Part shown: positions 37,545 through 50,900 of the stretch, piece after piece
Layout of the letters: every line of letters begins with the position of its first letter
How positions within the stretch are numbered: the stretch's first letter is position 1
Assembly: GCF_026213295.1 (NCBI RefSeq)
Contig: NC_079420.1
Coordinates: forward strand, 4,951,641 to 5,015,640
DNA length: 64,000 nt
Reading direction: 5' to 3'
Source: Gadus chalcogrammus
Taxonomy: Eukaryota; Chordata; Actinopteri; Gadiformes; Gadidae
Translations under genes and position numbers: made by a program
The notes under the pieces: generated by a model
Told to the model about the DNA's origin: nothing
The model's input: only the letters and a program-made list of their open reading frames with translations
The model's database searches: none

Positions 37545-37830
37545 GCATGCTGTGGGGCTGCTTAACGCACGCGCACATGGTAGACGTTTCGTCCACATGC
37601 ACCCCCCCTCCCCTCCCCCGTCCCCGTTGCCGACAGGTCACGTGATCGAGTGTACTGCGTCCGCGTTTCCACGTGGGATGTCGAGGCGTGTACCGGCGTC
37701 CAGATGGCCTTCTAAAGGACGCGTTTCTGTGTCTCACTCTGACAGTCAACCGGTGCGCTGGAATAGATCAAAGCCACTTTGTGCGTGATGTGCCCGCTCT
37801 GCGAAACGACCGTCTTGTCGATGTCTGATC
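37545..37830. promoter_or_regulatory. CpG-rich segment
   Basis: CpG dinucleotides are unusually frequent (for example GCGTCCGCGTTTCCACGTGG and GTCGAGGCGTGTACCGGCGT) against a CpG-poor background, with CACGTG E-box words at 37638 and near 37668. It could be an unmethylated island or enhancer. No transcript can be assigned. Confidence 0.3.
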
Positions 37831-37927
37831 TCCCTGGGTCAATCTTTACCATGCTAGACAAAACGACAATGGCAACATTGTAAGAAACTTTATTTTACAT
37901 TACACGTGAATCCTTAAAATATTGTAC

Positions 37928-38100
37928 CCCGGGGGCGCCCAGGAGGCTCAGCGGGGGGAGCGCGTACCATATAGGCTCAGTCCTGATCACAGCTACCCGG
38001 GTTCGAATCCTGCACGTGGTCATTTGCGGCCTGTCCTCCCCTCTGTCTCCCATGCCTTCCTCTCTGTCTCACTCTATAATATTAATCATAAAAAAATATC
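37928..38100 (+). mobile_element. tRNA-derived SINE (GTGGTCCTTTGC family)
   Basis: Head with AGGCTCAGCGGGGGGAGCGC, B box GGGTTCGAATCCT at 37999-38011, body CACGTGGTCATTTGCGGCCT then GTCCTCCCCTCTGTCTCC, and an A-rich end. Better preserved than the copy at 26845. Confidence 0.78.
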
Positions 38101-38393
38101 TATGACATATTGGACCTCTGCAAATAAAATACCAGATAATATTTCCATGATTGCTTTCTCATACACACATACTTCTGTGTGTATGAGTCATTTAGTACTT
38201 TGATCCATATGCATATGCTACATTACAAGCTGAAATAACTGATATATAGGCATAGAACTGCTCCTGAATACATATACGGGTAATTTCAAGTCTCTGGATA
38301 TTTGCCATGTAATCTTGGAGTTTTTCATTCTTCTAGAACCACTACCCACTAATTACTAACGTAATACTTAAACCAAAGTGTCGCTATTATGTC

Positions 38394-38619
38394 TTAAAGG
38401 ATCCCTATTATACCACCAGGTGTGATTATGATTGGCCATTACAAGCCGTTATGAAAATCACACGTCGTTGTGTCCACCTACATGTAAGACGGGTACATGA
38501 GGTACATTTGCTCCAAGTCCAGTGGGTAGGCTGGTCTAGGTGGACACCCCCTTGTGATGTCACTACGGCTTGTAATGGGTAATCACACTCACACCTGGTG
38601 AATAATAGGGGCCCTTTAA
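38394..38619. mobile_element. Palindromic MITE, TTAA-flanked
   Basis: The left arm AGGATCCCTATTATACCACC continues through AGGTGTGATTATGATTGGCC to ATTACAAGCC. The right arm is its reverse complement with about eight differences over 52 bp, ending GAATAATAGGGGCCCT. TTAA stands at both ends (38394-38397, 38616-38619). 226 bp, no coding capacity. The TTAA flanks fit a piggyBac-type target, but that is an inference. Confidence 0.75.
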
Positions 38620-39738
38620 ATGATTATACCATATTGTGGATAGTATCTAAACCCTGCCTACCTAAACGTCACGGTCTCCATGCCATATATTTATAGTTAT
38701 ATATCTCACACACACACACATGTGTAACCTCAAGCATGCAAGAGAAAAAAGGGAACTAAATATGATGTTCCAAGGTCAGCAATGAAGCTAATATGACTGT
38801 GAATTTTTGCATATTTAATTACTAATGACTGAATAGCAGACTTTCCATAACGTTTGTTAACTGGGAAGAAATACAGCCCATATGCTGTCACTCCTTGCAG
38901 TACACACTGGCTTAATTACCATTCATGTTTCTTGACACCCAAAACCAGCAAACGTCAGACCTTCAGGTCACATGTTTACCAAACCTGTGACTTCCCACTA
39001 TGCGAAAATTCAGAAAAATAGAAACAATTTAATGATTTTCATGTGATTTGTTTACCGGTTAAAAAAGGTAAACGCTTGACTAATAAGATCTTCTTTGACG
39101 ATTAACCCCATCATCGATCAAATGGATTCAATCAAAGCGAAAGCAATTTGAGCTGCTATTGTAGTTGAGAGCAAGCAGCTTTGAAGCCCGTGGAATCCCA
39201 GGGAATTATTGGCAACGCGCAACTTTGGTCTGCATCAAAGGCTTTCAAAAGACATTGTGATGGCGTCTCAGCCTCTGAATGTGGCCTCTCCCCACGATCA
39301 AACAGTTGCTCTGTAAAAAAAAAAAAAACAGTCAATCTGAAATGGAAGAATATACAGAAGGATTTGAACCCTGGATAACACTGGGGAGGTCAAGAAGAAA
39401 TCAGTAGCAGTGTCCTGGTGTCATGCGGAGACTCATAGCGGTGTGGTTATAGTTCAATATCAGCATGGGATATGCTACCTCAAACTACTCTCTGCACACC
39501 CCTTATCACAGCCCTTGTATATTTTAAAACTATACACCACTACAACCATTACTCTTAGTTTTGTTTTACACTCACTTTATTTATTTAGGGGAATGTATGC
39601 AATTATCTTCTCTTTACTTTGTCTCTGCCTGCCTCCCCCCCTACCCGTCCTGCCTTTTGCCTTGCCATTTAACCAAGCTCACCATAAATCAAGTAAATGC
39701 ACAAAGCTTTAAGCTTAGATATTCACACACACCCACCG
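38620..39738. other. Anonymous sequence, no gene seen
   Basis: AT-rich, no recognised gene or element. A14 run near 39316-39329. Confidence 0.5.
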
Positions 39739-40599
<861 letters not shown>

Positions 40600-40760
40600 A
40601 ATAAGCAATGTTCGTGTTTTTGACTCCCAGGTTAAAGGTTCTGGGTTCGAATCCCAATGGCCACAGTCTACCTGTAGGCACCTGTAGACCCTCATCATGA
40701 TGCCAAGCTCATTCATGCTCATTAATGACGTGTATCTATGCCATTTTAGCACGTTTGTAT
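40600..40760 (+). mobile_element. tRNA-derived SINE
   Basis: B box CTGGGTTCGAATCCC at 40641-40655, downstream TGGCCACAGTCTACCTGTAG. The sense-strand counterpart of the ATGCCTACAGGTAG blocks in antisense copies. The tail is degraded. Confidence 0.6.
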
Positions 40761-42324
40761 AACTGCACCCGCTTAATGGCTAGATGGTATAAAATAGTAA
40801 CTGCAGTGCCCTTTGAGTGGCCAGAGTGTGGGAAAAGTGCCCTTTGATCCAATTCACATGCTGTGTCCCTCAGCCTAATCTCAGACAGAAGTGTACGCAG
40901 ACAGATGGCGACTGTAGGGCAAAATATCCGGTTTTATTTGGGCGAAGGCTGCGAGATGTCAGCAGAGTGTCTCGATAAACAGATACCAGCTGTGATGCCA
41001 TTCGCTACTGCATAGCAATCCACCAATCAACCAGTGGCATCTATGTCATATCCTGCTCTACACGACGCAGACTCCAACCCTACAGCTGTGTTGTCCACGA
41101 GCGTACGTTTGGGAAAGCACCGAAAAGGAGTGGTGTGCTGTTGACTCAAATGGCATGTTGTGATTATAAATGACGTAGGTAGATGTTGTCGGTAATGATA
41201 GACTCTGGGAAAACTTTGGCCGGCACTTCATAGTTAAGATGAGTCTATGTTTGCTGATGTGGTGACTCGGGCGTAACAGTTGCGGTCTTTAAACAAATAT
41301 GGATTATATAATTGTATTATTTAGTGTGCAGCAGATGCTTTGATTCACGGAGACTGACATTGAAATCAGAAACTTTCCCGAGCAGGTAGTGCAGGTAGTT
41401 TAAAGAGCCCCAAAGTTGACAGAGGATTTATTTTTGTAGTCGCGACAGCGAAATACTATCATGTGGCCTCGAAATAGTAATGTGTCTCGGCAGGGTTATC
41501 TGTGTCGTTCAAGCTTAGATATTGTGGTTGTATATTATTTATTATTTTCTTGTTACTGTTTCTGTTTTTTACATTTGACGCATCATTTATGCTTTTAATT
41601 TGTTGTCGCTCCCTGTACACAACTTGTTAGGGTTTGCTACTAGCATATAATTTTGCTGAACTACGGGAATTAAGGAGATAATTGCCACAACAAAGCTGTC
41701 ATTGTATTTACTCAAGTGATTTGTCTGACCTGGTCGCCATGGAAACTAAAATGCCTGTGTGTGTGTGTGTGTATATATATTTATTAATAAAATGATACAA
41801 GAAAAGGCAACATCTGTGTGGAAACATGGACTGTGTGCCAGCTGGCTCCAGGATATAGTTTGGAATGGTTTCTGAAGGCTGAATTACCTCTGCATCATGG
41901 CCGCGGTTCACTGACATCTGAGGGTCTTTCATGAAGTCGCACTGAACAAAATATTAGCCAACCGCTGAAAAACGGACGACAGGATTGGAAAGAGGAAGTG
42001 TGGTCTGTCACCCCTGACAGCTAACATTTTCAGGAGAGGCGTACCTAGGCTACGGTGGCTTTGGCATCAATGGGCTATGCCGTGATGTTGAGACCTGTTG
42101 GGCACCCTTGGCGTCTCGTACAAGCACTTCTTGTGTCTCCCAGTGCTCACTGTTTATCCCCACATCCTTATGCAACCCCCCCCAATCATTACAGTCCGCC
42201 ACCAGACAAATGCTGCTGTTTGTACAGCTTCTGTGTGTGTGAGAGAGGCTGAGCACTGCCGCCCATTATCACAGTTGTTTGTTTGTTTTTATGAGACATT
42301 TGTTAAAATAAGGAGGGTTTCTTT

Positions 42325-42329
<5 letters not shown>
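40761..42329. other. Anonymous sequence, no gene seen
   Basis: No supported gene. A short (TG)n(TA)n run lies at 41755-41779. Confidence 0.5.
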
Positions 42330-42402
<73 letters not shown>

Positions 42403-42409
42403 GCGTGTG
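42330..42409. repeat. (TG)n microsatellite
   Basis: About 68 bp pure, then GCGTGTGCGTG variants. Confidence 0.96.
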
Positions 42410-43104
42410 GAGGGGTGGCCGGGTTTCAGTGGTTTCTTTTGTGTGGGTCGTCATTACATTTTCATAACTGTCTGTTTTCTTTGTGCGTTTTGGTCAATTG
42501 AAAGAATATAAACTGTGACCAGGAGGACAAAAAGATGGGGGATAAAAACTGCTGAGCTTGCCCATTCCGAGTGACATAATCAACGTGTTTTTGCCTCCTA
42601 TGCTGGACTGCAACAGACGGAAAAGTGTGAAATTAAAAAATAAGAAATAGTTTTGGAATTTGCAAACACTTGAAAGCCATGCTTTTAAAGAGATTATTTA
42701 CTTTTGGACAGATTTGGACCTCCCATATTAGATAAGAGAGTGGTTGCTTTTTGATCTGCCAGGAGTCTGATGCATTTGGATCTCACGATTAATCATTGAT
42801 GATTATTTATCTTTGAATCTATCTGCCTCACGGATAACTTTATCCAAATTAAACCTTACTATTGCCAGGGTTTAATAAGTTTGAATGCAGTCAAACTGTT
42901 GAACTGGGAAAGTCAAGAAATGGAATAAACTCTCTCTGCTCTATTAATAACATTTTTCTTTCATCAAATTTGCAGAAACGTAAATATTGTGTAGGAGTAG
43001 TTTAGCTCTCAGACTGAAATACTTATTCAACCTTCTAGTCTGATTACATTTTTAAATTGTGATGCTGATATAAATAAAGAACAAAATATAATATAATAGG
43101 ATAT

Positions 43105-43113
<9 letters not shown>
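42410..43113. other. Anonymous AT-rich sequence, no gene seen
   Basis: No supported feature. Confidence 0.5.

Positions 43114-43187
<74 letters not shown>
43114..43187. repeat. (CA)37 microsatellite
   Basis: 74 bp pure repeat preceded by TATATATA. First of two arrays 76 bp apart. Confidence 0.97.
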
Positions 43188-43189
<2 letters not shown>

Positions 43190-43262
43190 TAGTGACTAAT
43201 AATCATGATCTCATACCGATACTCATCCTCAAATCACCCTCAAGCTGCGCTCAGATCAGAAG

Positions 43263-43687
<425 letters not shown>

Positions 43688-43882
43688 GGGCTGTGTGTGT
43701 GTTGTGTGTGTGTGCGTTGTGTGAGTGTTCGTGTGCGTTGTGTGTGTGTTAGTGTGCGTTGAGTGAGTGTTAGTGTGCGTTGAATGAGTGTTAGTGTGTG
43801 CGTTGTGTGTGTGTTAGTGTGCGTTGTGTGTGTGTGTGTGTGTGTGTTGTGTGTGTGTGTTAGTGTGCGTTGTGTGCGTGCG
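43688..43882. repeat. GTGTTAGTGTGCGTTG-type minisatellite
   Basis: About 195 bp of TG-rich repeat with recurrent GTGTGCGTTG and GTGTGTTAGTG words spaced 16 to 32 bp apart. It is a higher-order product of a TG array. Confidence 0.88.
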
Positions 43883-44050
43883 TCGGCGGCGGCACTCCGG
43901 TTGAGCGGCGTGTCGTCTGCCGAGGTATAAGCTAAGGATAACGTCACAGGGAATACATTAACCTTTCCCTCATTTGTTGTTTTTTTCGTCTGTGTACCCT
44001 TTCTGTTCTGTTGGGAAACCGAGGAGTCGTCGTGGCTACGGGGGGGCGCA

Positions 44051-44064
44051 GGGGGGGGGGGGGG
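44051..44064. repeat. G14 homopolymer
   Basis: Fourteen consecutive G, in a G-rich strand that continues to 44290. Confidence 0.95.
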
Positions 44065-44223
44065 CCCAGGAGGATGGAGGCATGGGTGGGTGTGGGTGGT
44101 GTAAGGGAAGCCTGCGGGCCTGTGGCACTTGAGTATTAGCTTTTAGAGGCGATGAGGATGGATTTGTCGGGGGATGGGTGGAGAAAGATATTCGGACCTG
44201 CAGGGTTTGTGGGGTTGGGTGGA

Positions 44224-44281
44224 GGTGGGGTGGTGCTGGAGGTGGGGTGGTGCTGGAGGAGGGGTGGTGCTGGAGGAGGGG
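44224..44281. repeat. 17-bp G-rich minisatellite
   Basis: Three copies of a 17-bp unit containing GGGGTGGTGCTGGAGG (TGGTGCTGGA at 44231, 44248, 44265). Confidence 0.9.
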
Positions 44282-44333
44282 TGTCGCAATGGCCTCTTCA
44301 GAGAGCAGGTGACTTCTATTTATCTTTTTATTC

Positions 44334-44398
44334 TCTCTCTAGCTCACTCTTGCGTGCTTGCTCTCACTCTCTCTCTCTCGCTCTCTCTCTCTTTCTCT

Positions 44399-44473
<75 letters not shown>

Positions 44474-44535
44474 ACTCTGTTACTCTCTCTCTCTCACTCT
44501 GTCTCGCTCTCTGTCTCTCGGTGTCTCTCTCTCCA
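44334..44535. repeat. (CT)n array
   Basis: CT repeat, pure over 44407-44470, flanked by CTTT, GTTACT and CTGT variants. Confidence 0.95.
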
Positions 44536-44869
44536 TCTTCATATAGCTATTTGAGGTTAATACCTGAGGCGGTACAATTATTGGCAGAGTAAAAAGGAAA
44601 GGTCACCATGGTTAGTTGGAAAAAATGAAATAAAGAAATGAGACCGGAGCTAACTACAGTATAGTATGCACATGGCGTAAGGGCTGGTGGAAAGTCCTGC
44701 TTGGTGCTACTTAGATAAGAGGTGAATACAGGCCTGCCGGTTTGTATTAAAAATGTATGCGAAAAAGGCTCGCGTTGATGTGTTCCATCAAAGGCGATCA
44801 ATAAACAATTAGCATAAACTTAATAACAGTGAACCAGCATAATCGCCTTTTTTTTTTTATTTGGAGTAC
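44536..44869. other. Anonymous sequence, no gene seen
   Basis: No supported feature. T10 run near 44850. Confidence 0.5.
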
Positions 44870-45040
44870 ATTTTGCACACAGTTTGCAGTGAATTCATGT
44901 GCAGGTCGATGAGGAGCAGGCTGGTCGGTAAGGGGCATCTTGCTCAAGGTTGAAGCGGACTGGCTCAAGATAGCCTGCAAACGCGTGGAATCGAACCCGA
45001 GAACCTTTTGTCCAAGAGCCAATCACCTAAGCCGCAGCCA
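44870..45040 (-). mobile_element. tRNA-derived SINE, antisense
   Basis: GGGGCATCTTGCTCAAGG, then GTGGAATCGAACCCGAGAACC (antisense B box) and GCCAATCACCTAAGCCGCAG (antisense A-box side). One of the clearer antisense heads. Confidence 0.68.
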
Positions 45041-46109
45041 AAGTTGCACCATCCTTCCCCCCTTCGAATGCGACATTAAAAAACATGAAGTGATGTGAGA
45101 GCATCACTGCACCATGCTAACAGATCAACAAATTCTCTTGTTGATGTGTTACAATAATGATGAAATGAGAGTATGCCCACTCTGCAGACTGTAGAAGAAT
45201 AAAATGGAAATTACAACACAAGAAACAAATTCATCTTAATGGTATAACAACGTATATATTACATAATATTGAAGACTACAATATAAGACAGAAGAGAGAA
45301 AGACGGCACATGAAAACACTTCCGGCTGGGGATACAATTTTATACTGTAGATATTTTTCCTAACAAAAATAGAGAGGGAAATGCGTTATGGCTCCCTTTA
45401 TGTGAAGCCATAATGCATTCTCTTTATGTGATTCTCGTCAATATGAAGGTCTAAAGGTCGTCTTGGTTTAATGTTCAGCCAGAGTATCTTTAATTAACAT
45501 CATGTTTGTTGAAGAAAATAATGTTGAGACCTGTGATGGTTGTTTGCTATGGTCAGGTCTGTATCAATTCTGTAGAAAAACGAATCCATTGTGCAATGGA
45601 CGAGGTTGGACATAAAAACGGTGCTCACAGGTCTCCTGTTAATTTTATGTTTTACAGGAACTGTATAGAAGATTTTAGATATGCTTTTAAGACCACCATC
45701 AATAACTGTTTCCAGGCTAGATACATGAATACAAGAAGCAAATGAATCTATGATGGTTTCAATATTGGGTGTTTGTTGTAGGATTGATTTATGCATAAAG
45801 AGGATCCTAGCCGGATAGCGGAATGAGTTTTCCCACTGTTGGTATTTTAATGAAATAAAAGTGCCAGAAGTATAATCCTAAACACGACCATGTCATCTCA
45901 TTGTTTTTATTTGAAGCAGAACAATGGCTTGTATGACACATTGTTATTAACTGAACAGTGTTGCTTTGAAGACTATTGAAGTCGGCATTGAGACCATTCA
46001 GTCAGAAAAACTGAAGGCCAAGCCGGCATCAACACTGTGCTTCAAAAGCACACAGAATAAGCCGTGTATCCCTTTAATTTATCTGTGGTAATGGTTTACT
46101 TGTAGAAAA
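45041..46109. other. Anonymous sequence, no gene seen
   Basis: No supported gene. Contains the inverted repeat at 45372-45424, listed separately. Confidence 0.5.
45372..45424. repeat. Hairpin with ~19-bp imperfect stem
   Basis: GGGAAATGCGTTATGGCT, a 12-nt loop, then AGCCATAATGCATTCTCTTT. The inner 14 bp pair with one mismatch and pairing extends with a bulge. The geometry is in the range of a small-RNA precursor, but nothing else supports that. Confidence 0.7.
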
Positions 46110-46250
46110 CTCCACTGGTCCAGCATGGCACGGAAAACGACAAAGGTTCCGGGTTCGATTCTCTCTGATGCCACCCATGCTAAGGAATCTCTGCACTCAT
46201 GGTATCGTGAGACGCTTTTGATAAACGCGTTCCGCAACTGGCATAGACTC
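46110..46250 (+). mobile_element. tRNA-derived SINE
   Basis: B box TCCGGGTTCGATTCTC (46148-46163), then a tail with GTGAGACGCTTTTGATAAACG and GCGTTCCGCAACTGGCATA, a diverged version of the fish SINE tail. Confidence 0.6.
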
Positions 46251-46429
46251 ATTATGCAGAAAATGGGTCAATCTTTGTTTGTAGCTTTTCATGTTTAATC
46301 CCAGCGTAAAATCGAACTCCCAGCTGAGGCAGAGAAACTAAGTCTTGCATCCTCAACAGACTAAACACTGACGCTGTAATGAAGTGTCTGGCTGCGATTA
46401 ACCACACAACGGCACTGAGGCAGGGACGG

Positions 46430-46772
46430 CATTAATATGAAGACTTTCCTGGCGCCGGGCCCACCCAGACAGACCCCGACGGTGGCGGCTGAAGTCTCCA
46501 TTTCCATTAACCCAGCCAGGTGTTCACCCCGTCGTGGCTCATCTTCCGGTTTACCCTTGGCGGCGGGGGGCTTAAGGAGACAAAGTAGGTGAAGTTATTT
46601 TATACGCTAGTAAAAGTAGGGAGGGAAGCTGTGGTAGGCGTGCTGGCCAGGGGAAGATCGCAGTCCCGTGGCTGGCTGCCATTCGTAAAAGGGGCAGGTT
46701 TCCCACGCCCGAGGCCCTTTTATTAACAGCCCAGACAGCTGCGGCGGGAACCACTAGGTTCCGCCGATCGCC
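46430..46772. other. GC-rich unique sequence
   Basis: Non-repetitive with increased GC, leading into the CpG-rich segment. TTTCCATTAACCCAGCC and similar words are unlike the repeat families. Possibly regulatory. Confidence 0.25.
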
Positions 46773-47160
46773 ATGGAAATCGGATTAATGCAACACTTGG
46801 CCGTCGTCGACGTTGCCGCCGCCGCCGTCGTTGTCGTCATCGTCGGGGGCGACCACCGCAGGGGCTCGCCCTCGACAAGTCAGCGGCCACCTGGTGACCA
46901 TCTGCTCGTCAGTGGGAAGAACATACGTTGGTACCAGGGAGGAGCAGGGAGGATTTTGTCGTTCAATCACGGCCAGGCTGTCGCCTGCGTGGCCATTGTT
47001 GGACGACGAGTTTGTTATTCAACGTCACGCGCCCGCAAGAGGCAAAGAAAAGCTAGTTTTCCTACTAGCAGTGTGCATGACGCCACGCTGTTGAAACCGG
47101 CCTGTCGATCCCCGGTAATGGCTTTTGTCTTCGTCGCGTGATACCCCTCGAGGCGTTGTC
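46740..47160. promoter_or_regulatory. CpG-island-like segment with GTC/GCC triplet run
   Basis: Dense CpG from GCGGCGGGAACC to CCTCGAGGCG, including a GTCGTCGACGTTGCCGCCGC triplet-like run at 46801-46850. A 122-codon plus-strand frame begins at 46773 with a passable initiator context (GCCATGG), but its composition follows the CpG-rich DNA and it matches no known protein. It could be a first exon or an unmethylated enhancer. Confidence 0.35.
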
Positions 47161-47184
47161 CTGTGCTGCTTCTCTTAATAATTA

Positions 47185-47245
47185 GTACATTTATTCATCT
47201 GGCAGATGGATTAATTCAGAGCGACATTACAATCGGGGCCTGGAA
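47185..47245 (-). mobile_element. SINE tail fragment, antisense
   Basis: ACATTTATTCATCTGGCAGA, TGGATTAATTCAGAGCGACA is the antisense fish SINE tail with a few changes. Confidence 0.55.
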
Positions 47246-47893
47246 CAATCCAAGTGTACAATCAATACTGAAGAGACTGCAAATTTCAATTCTATGAGAC
47301 AAACTTTCTGGGACAAGTGCAGGATAGCAGTGGAAAACGAAATGACGGGTTCATTTATTTACTCATCAATCAAGTGCTCGTGAGTGGGTGTCGCAAAACA
47401 ATTTAGCATTATTCATTTCAAATGGGGATGCTAAAATGATCAGATGCTTTGAGAGACTTTATCTTCACATTTTTACTTCCTGCAATATGAGACTATCTAA
47501 TAAAGGATGAGATTATTTAAATCCACCAAAAAATGAAGGTTTATACAGTATATTATCAAAGTCTTTGCGTAGACACTAGCAGAAACAATGATAAGGGAGG
47601 ATGAAGAGATGAATAGACTTCATCCCTTGACAATAAACTCTTACATATAGAAACTTGTATCTGTTGCGCAAGAGGGATTTGTACACTGTTTTAGTTTGAC
47701 CTAAACCCACCTCCTATTAAAAGATGTATGCTGTTAAGACACACTGTCTCAACCTTTTCCTTCAATGGCTTCTGCATCTCTGTATCTGTAGGCTGGACGC
47801 CTACAACCCCCCAGATACAAGATAGATGAGGGGGTTCAACAACAGCTCATGAAAGTGTAATCATTAGTGATTTTGGGGGGGTTGGGTGGAGAG
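47246..47893. other. Anonymous sequence, no gene seen
   Basis: No supported feature. Confidence 0.5.
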
Positions 47894-47970
47894 ATGTGTG
47901 TGTGTGTGTGTGCGTGTGTGTGTGTGCGTGTGCGTGTGCGTGTGTGCGTGCGTGCGTGTGTGTGTGTGTG
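47894..47970. repeat. (TG)n/(GTGC)n array
   Basis: TG repeat with regular GTGCGTG substitutions. Confidence 0.93.
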
Positions 47971-50900
47971 CACTGTCTACACGCACGCGCACACAGTTCA
48001 TGCGCACAAAAACGCACGCACGTGCAAAACTCAATAATTAAAAAGTGAATCTTGCACTGCACTGCCATTCTCAGTAAAGTTAAAAAAATCTCTTCCACAG
48101 ACATTAACCTCTATGGGAACCCAGGGAGCCCACCACTATCATGTTCATGCTTCCTCTCCTCTGAACATCTTATGGGAGTCTCAAACCAGGTCAGACTGCA
48201 AAAAAAAGCAAACCAACATTTAAGCTGTTGTCTCACCCAGGCGGTTTTAACTGTTTCCACCCTAACTCTGTGTGTTTATCTTCAGATGACCGTCCGTCTC
48301 TTGGCTTATTGACTTTATTTGCCTTTTACTGAAACGTCTACCGCGCTTAGGTTCACCCCTGGGTGCCTGTGACTTTGGGGGGAAAAGCTCATTTAGTTGC
48401 ATTGTATAAAAGCTATTTCGGCAAACACAAACAACAGCTCAACAAAGTCGACACCAGCAAGCGTTTCTATTAAGAGTATTTTGCCACATCGATGAAGATT
48501 AGACCCTAAACTGGTGATGCACAGAAGTAGAATTCTACCGCCCCAAAATAAACTGCAGTTGTTCAAAAACTGGCAACCAACTCAACCTTCAACACATCAT
48601 TTACTAGTTGTTTGCCTTCTTGACTTCCTCTACTTCTGAGAGCCCATAAAGCATCTGTATCTGTTGTTAGTCTGGAGGTAAATTCAGGCTACCTGAAAAT
48701 GTTTCATACTATCATGGGAAATGAATGTCAAGCGAACAATGCAGTATGATGCAAGACAGAAAAGTCAACCTTTAAAACAACAATAATAATACTCAGTACA
48801 CAGCATAGAGCCAGAAAAACACCGCTAAATAATCTCAGTGGAGACGGTAGTAGTAAGAAAAATGCCATGGGCCAACAACAGAATTAAAGAATAATCAACA
48901 TATATTTAATGACAGTTCAGCTTCATGCCCCCACAAGGTGGTTCTGAATCCACACGTTAATTTCAAATATAACAGTACAGTTCATCCAAGCTCCTGATTG
49001 ATTTTCGCATAATACTTAACACCCAACCCCATAGCAACATCGATGCGATGGGCTTCATGTCTTATCGATTTAGCCGTTACACCTTCTATTGTCACCACAT
49101 GATAGTGGTTGTTCAATTCCAATTGCCATTAAACAAAGACGTACGGTGTATATGTCCCCGGTTCTACTTTTCTTCAAACGACTTCCCCCTGGCCACTGCC
49201 CACACCTCAGTCTCTGATTAAATCTGCGATCATAAAGCGATAAACCAACCAGTTGTTATTCGACTGAATAAAAAAAGTTGTACTAATGCATGAAGTAATA
49301 TGATGATGACATAAGAGAGGGAACTTTCAATGACAAACTCATTCTTCAAGCAGTTTGCGGGGAGCACTGTTGTACACTTCCTTGTCCATTTCTTTGATAT
49401 ATATATATTTTTTAACATATTGTGGGTATGTGTGTGTGTGTGTTCATAAAAAACAGAATTAGGCAAATGAATCATTCAACTGGGAAATGCAATTTCTGGA
49501 TCCTTAACAGTGCTAGCATGAACATGTGTTATCGCAGAATCCCAGTATGCTTTCATGCATTTGTCTTCCTAAACCTTTGTGGAGGTGTTTATCCTCACTT
49601 CAACCTTGACAGCATACGCACACATAATCCCAACCCCCCCCCCCCCCTCCTATTTGTACATTCTCACAAGACAGAACGTCATGTTAGGATTTGATTTTTT
49701 TCTGTTTGTTTTATTAATCTCATCACATCCACGACGAAAGAGTCAATGTTTTGTGAGAAAGCAGGGCCATCTGGTAGACACCAGCTGGAAGGTGACGAGG
49801 AGGAAGAAGAGACCGGTCAGATCCCTGGGAATATTATTAAGTAGCAGTATATTTTGAAGGGCAATAATTTAATAAAACTCTATTATTAAATACTTAATTG
49901 GGAAACCAATGCCCCGAAGCCTGCTTATATATAGGTATGTATATACTTTAGGTGACACTTATGGTCAGTTTCAAGAAGTGGATCCAAGAATTCTAATCAG
50001 CGTTTGAGTTCGGGCAAGAGTGTCTCAACAAATAGTTTAATTTCCTACACGGCAAGAAGTGAAGGGCGATGTAATGAAATTGCTAATAGCACAGTGTAAA
50101 TTGGAAGTGTACTTAGCATGCTTGAGGGGAATGCACGGTGCTGCTCTTAGAGGAGCACATTTATAGAAGCAAAACATTGCTTTCCCAAATGGCAATTACA
50201 CAGGGAAGAGGCCCTTTATAGCGGTTGACAGATTTTTCCTAAACTTAATAATTGGTTGCTATATTTCTTTTGTTCCCATTGATAAAACCACCAAACGCAC
50301 ACAGTGCTGTCCCTCCCCCTCAGCACTCCGGAACAATGACAACAGAGGCGACGATCCACCGATGAAGTGACTCATTGTTTTGCGCGCCATCAAGCCCAAA
50401 CGATGGCGATGACGCTGCTTGTCATGTAAGCTGCCTCCTTGGACGCTGCATGACTCAAAAAAACAAAAAAACCTTGCCACGGCCAGCGGGGATAGCATGG
50501 CAGGGGAGGGTTTTCCTGTTCCTACGAGAGACCAAATACCCAGAACGCACGTCCACGCGGCATGTAAGCCCAGCCTCCCCTCGTGCCCCCGTCCATCACT
50601 GCCAGCGGTTGACGCCGCCTGTCGCTGACGTCGTGACGGATGGCCTGGTTGACATTACGGCGCGGGGACGTGATTAATGCAAGGCGATGTATGGCAGGAT
50701 GGAGTGCATTTGGCCTCCGGCGTAGAGAGCGATTCTGTGATGATTGCAGTTTTGAGAATCGCTCGCCAGGTTACGCAGGATACGAATACTGAATAATGTC
50801 AATAATAATAACTTTAAAAGGCTGTGGTTTGGCCACCAGGCGTTGAGGGTGATAAGTCATTAAGAGCCTTTTCTAAATTGTCCACAGATATAGCTCTCCA

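Noticed and set aside
37312..37749. 145-codon minus-strand frame
   Set aside because: No recognised motif, and its N-terminal half follows CpG-rich composition. Left unannotated, though the C-terminal half (residues near FTLQDYFNIITPRKY) looks fairly protein-like.
37999..38011. Possible tRNA genes at B-box matches (also 40643, 46151, 13061)
   Set aside because: No acceptor stem or cloverleaf can be drawn; followed by SINE bodies or tails.
43688..43882. Telomere-like G/T-rich repeat
   Set aside because: The unit is GTGTTAGTGTGCGTTG-like, not TTAGGG repeats; derived from a TG array.
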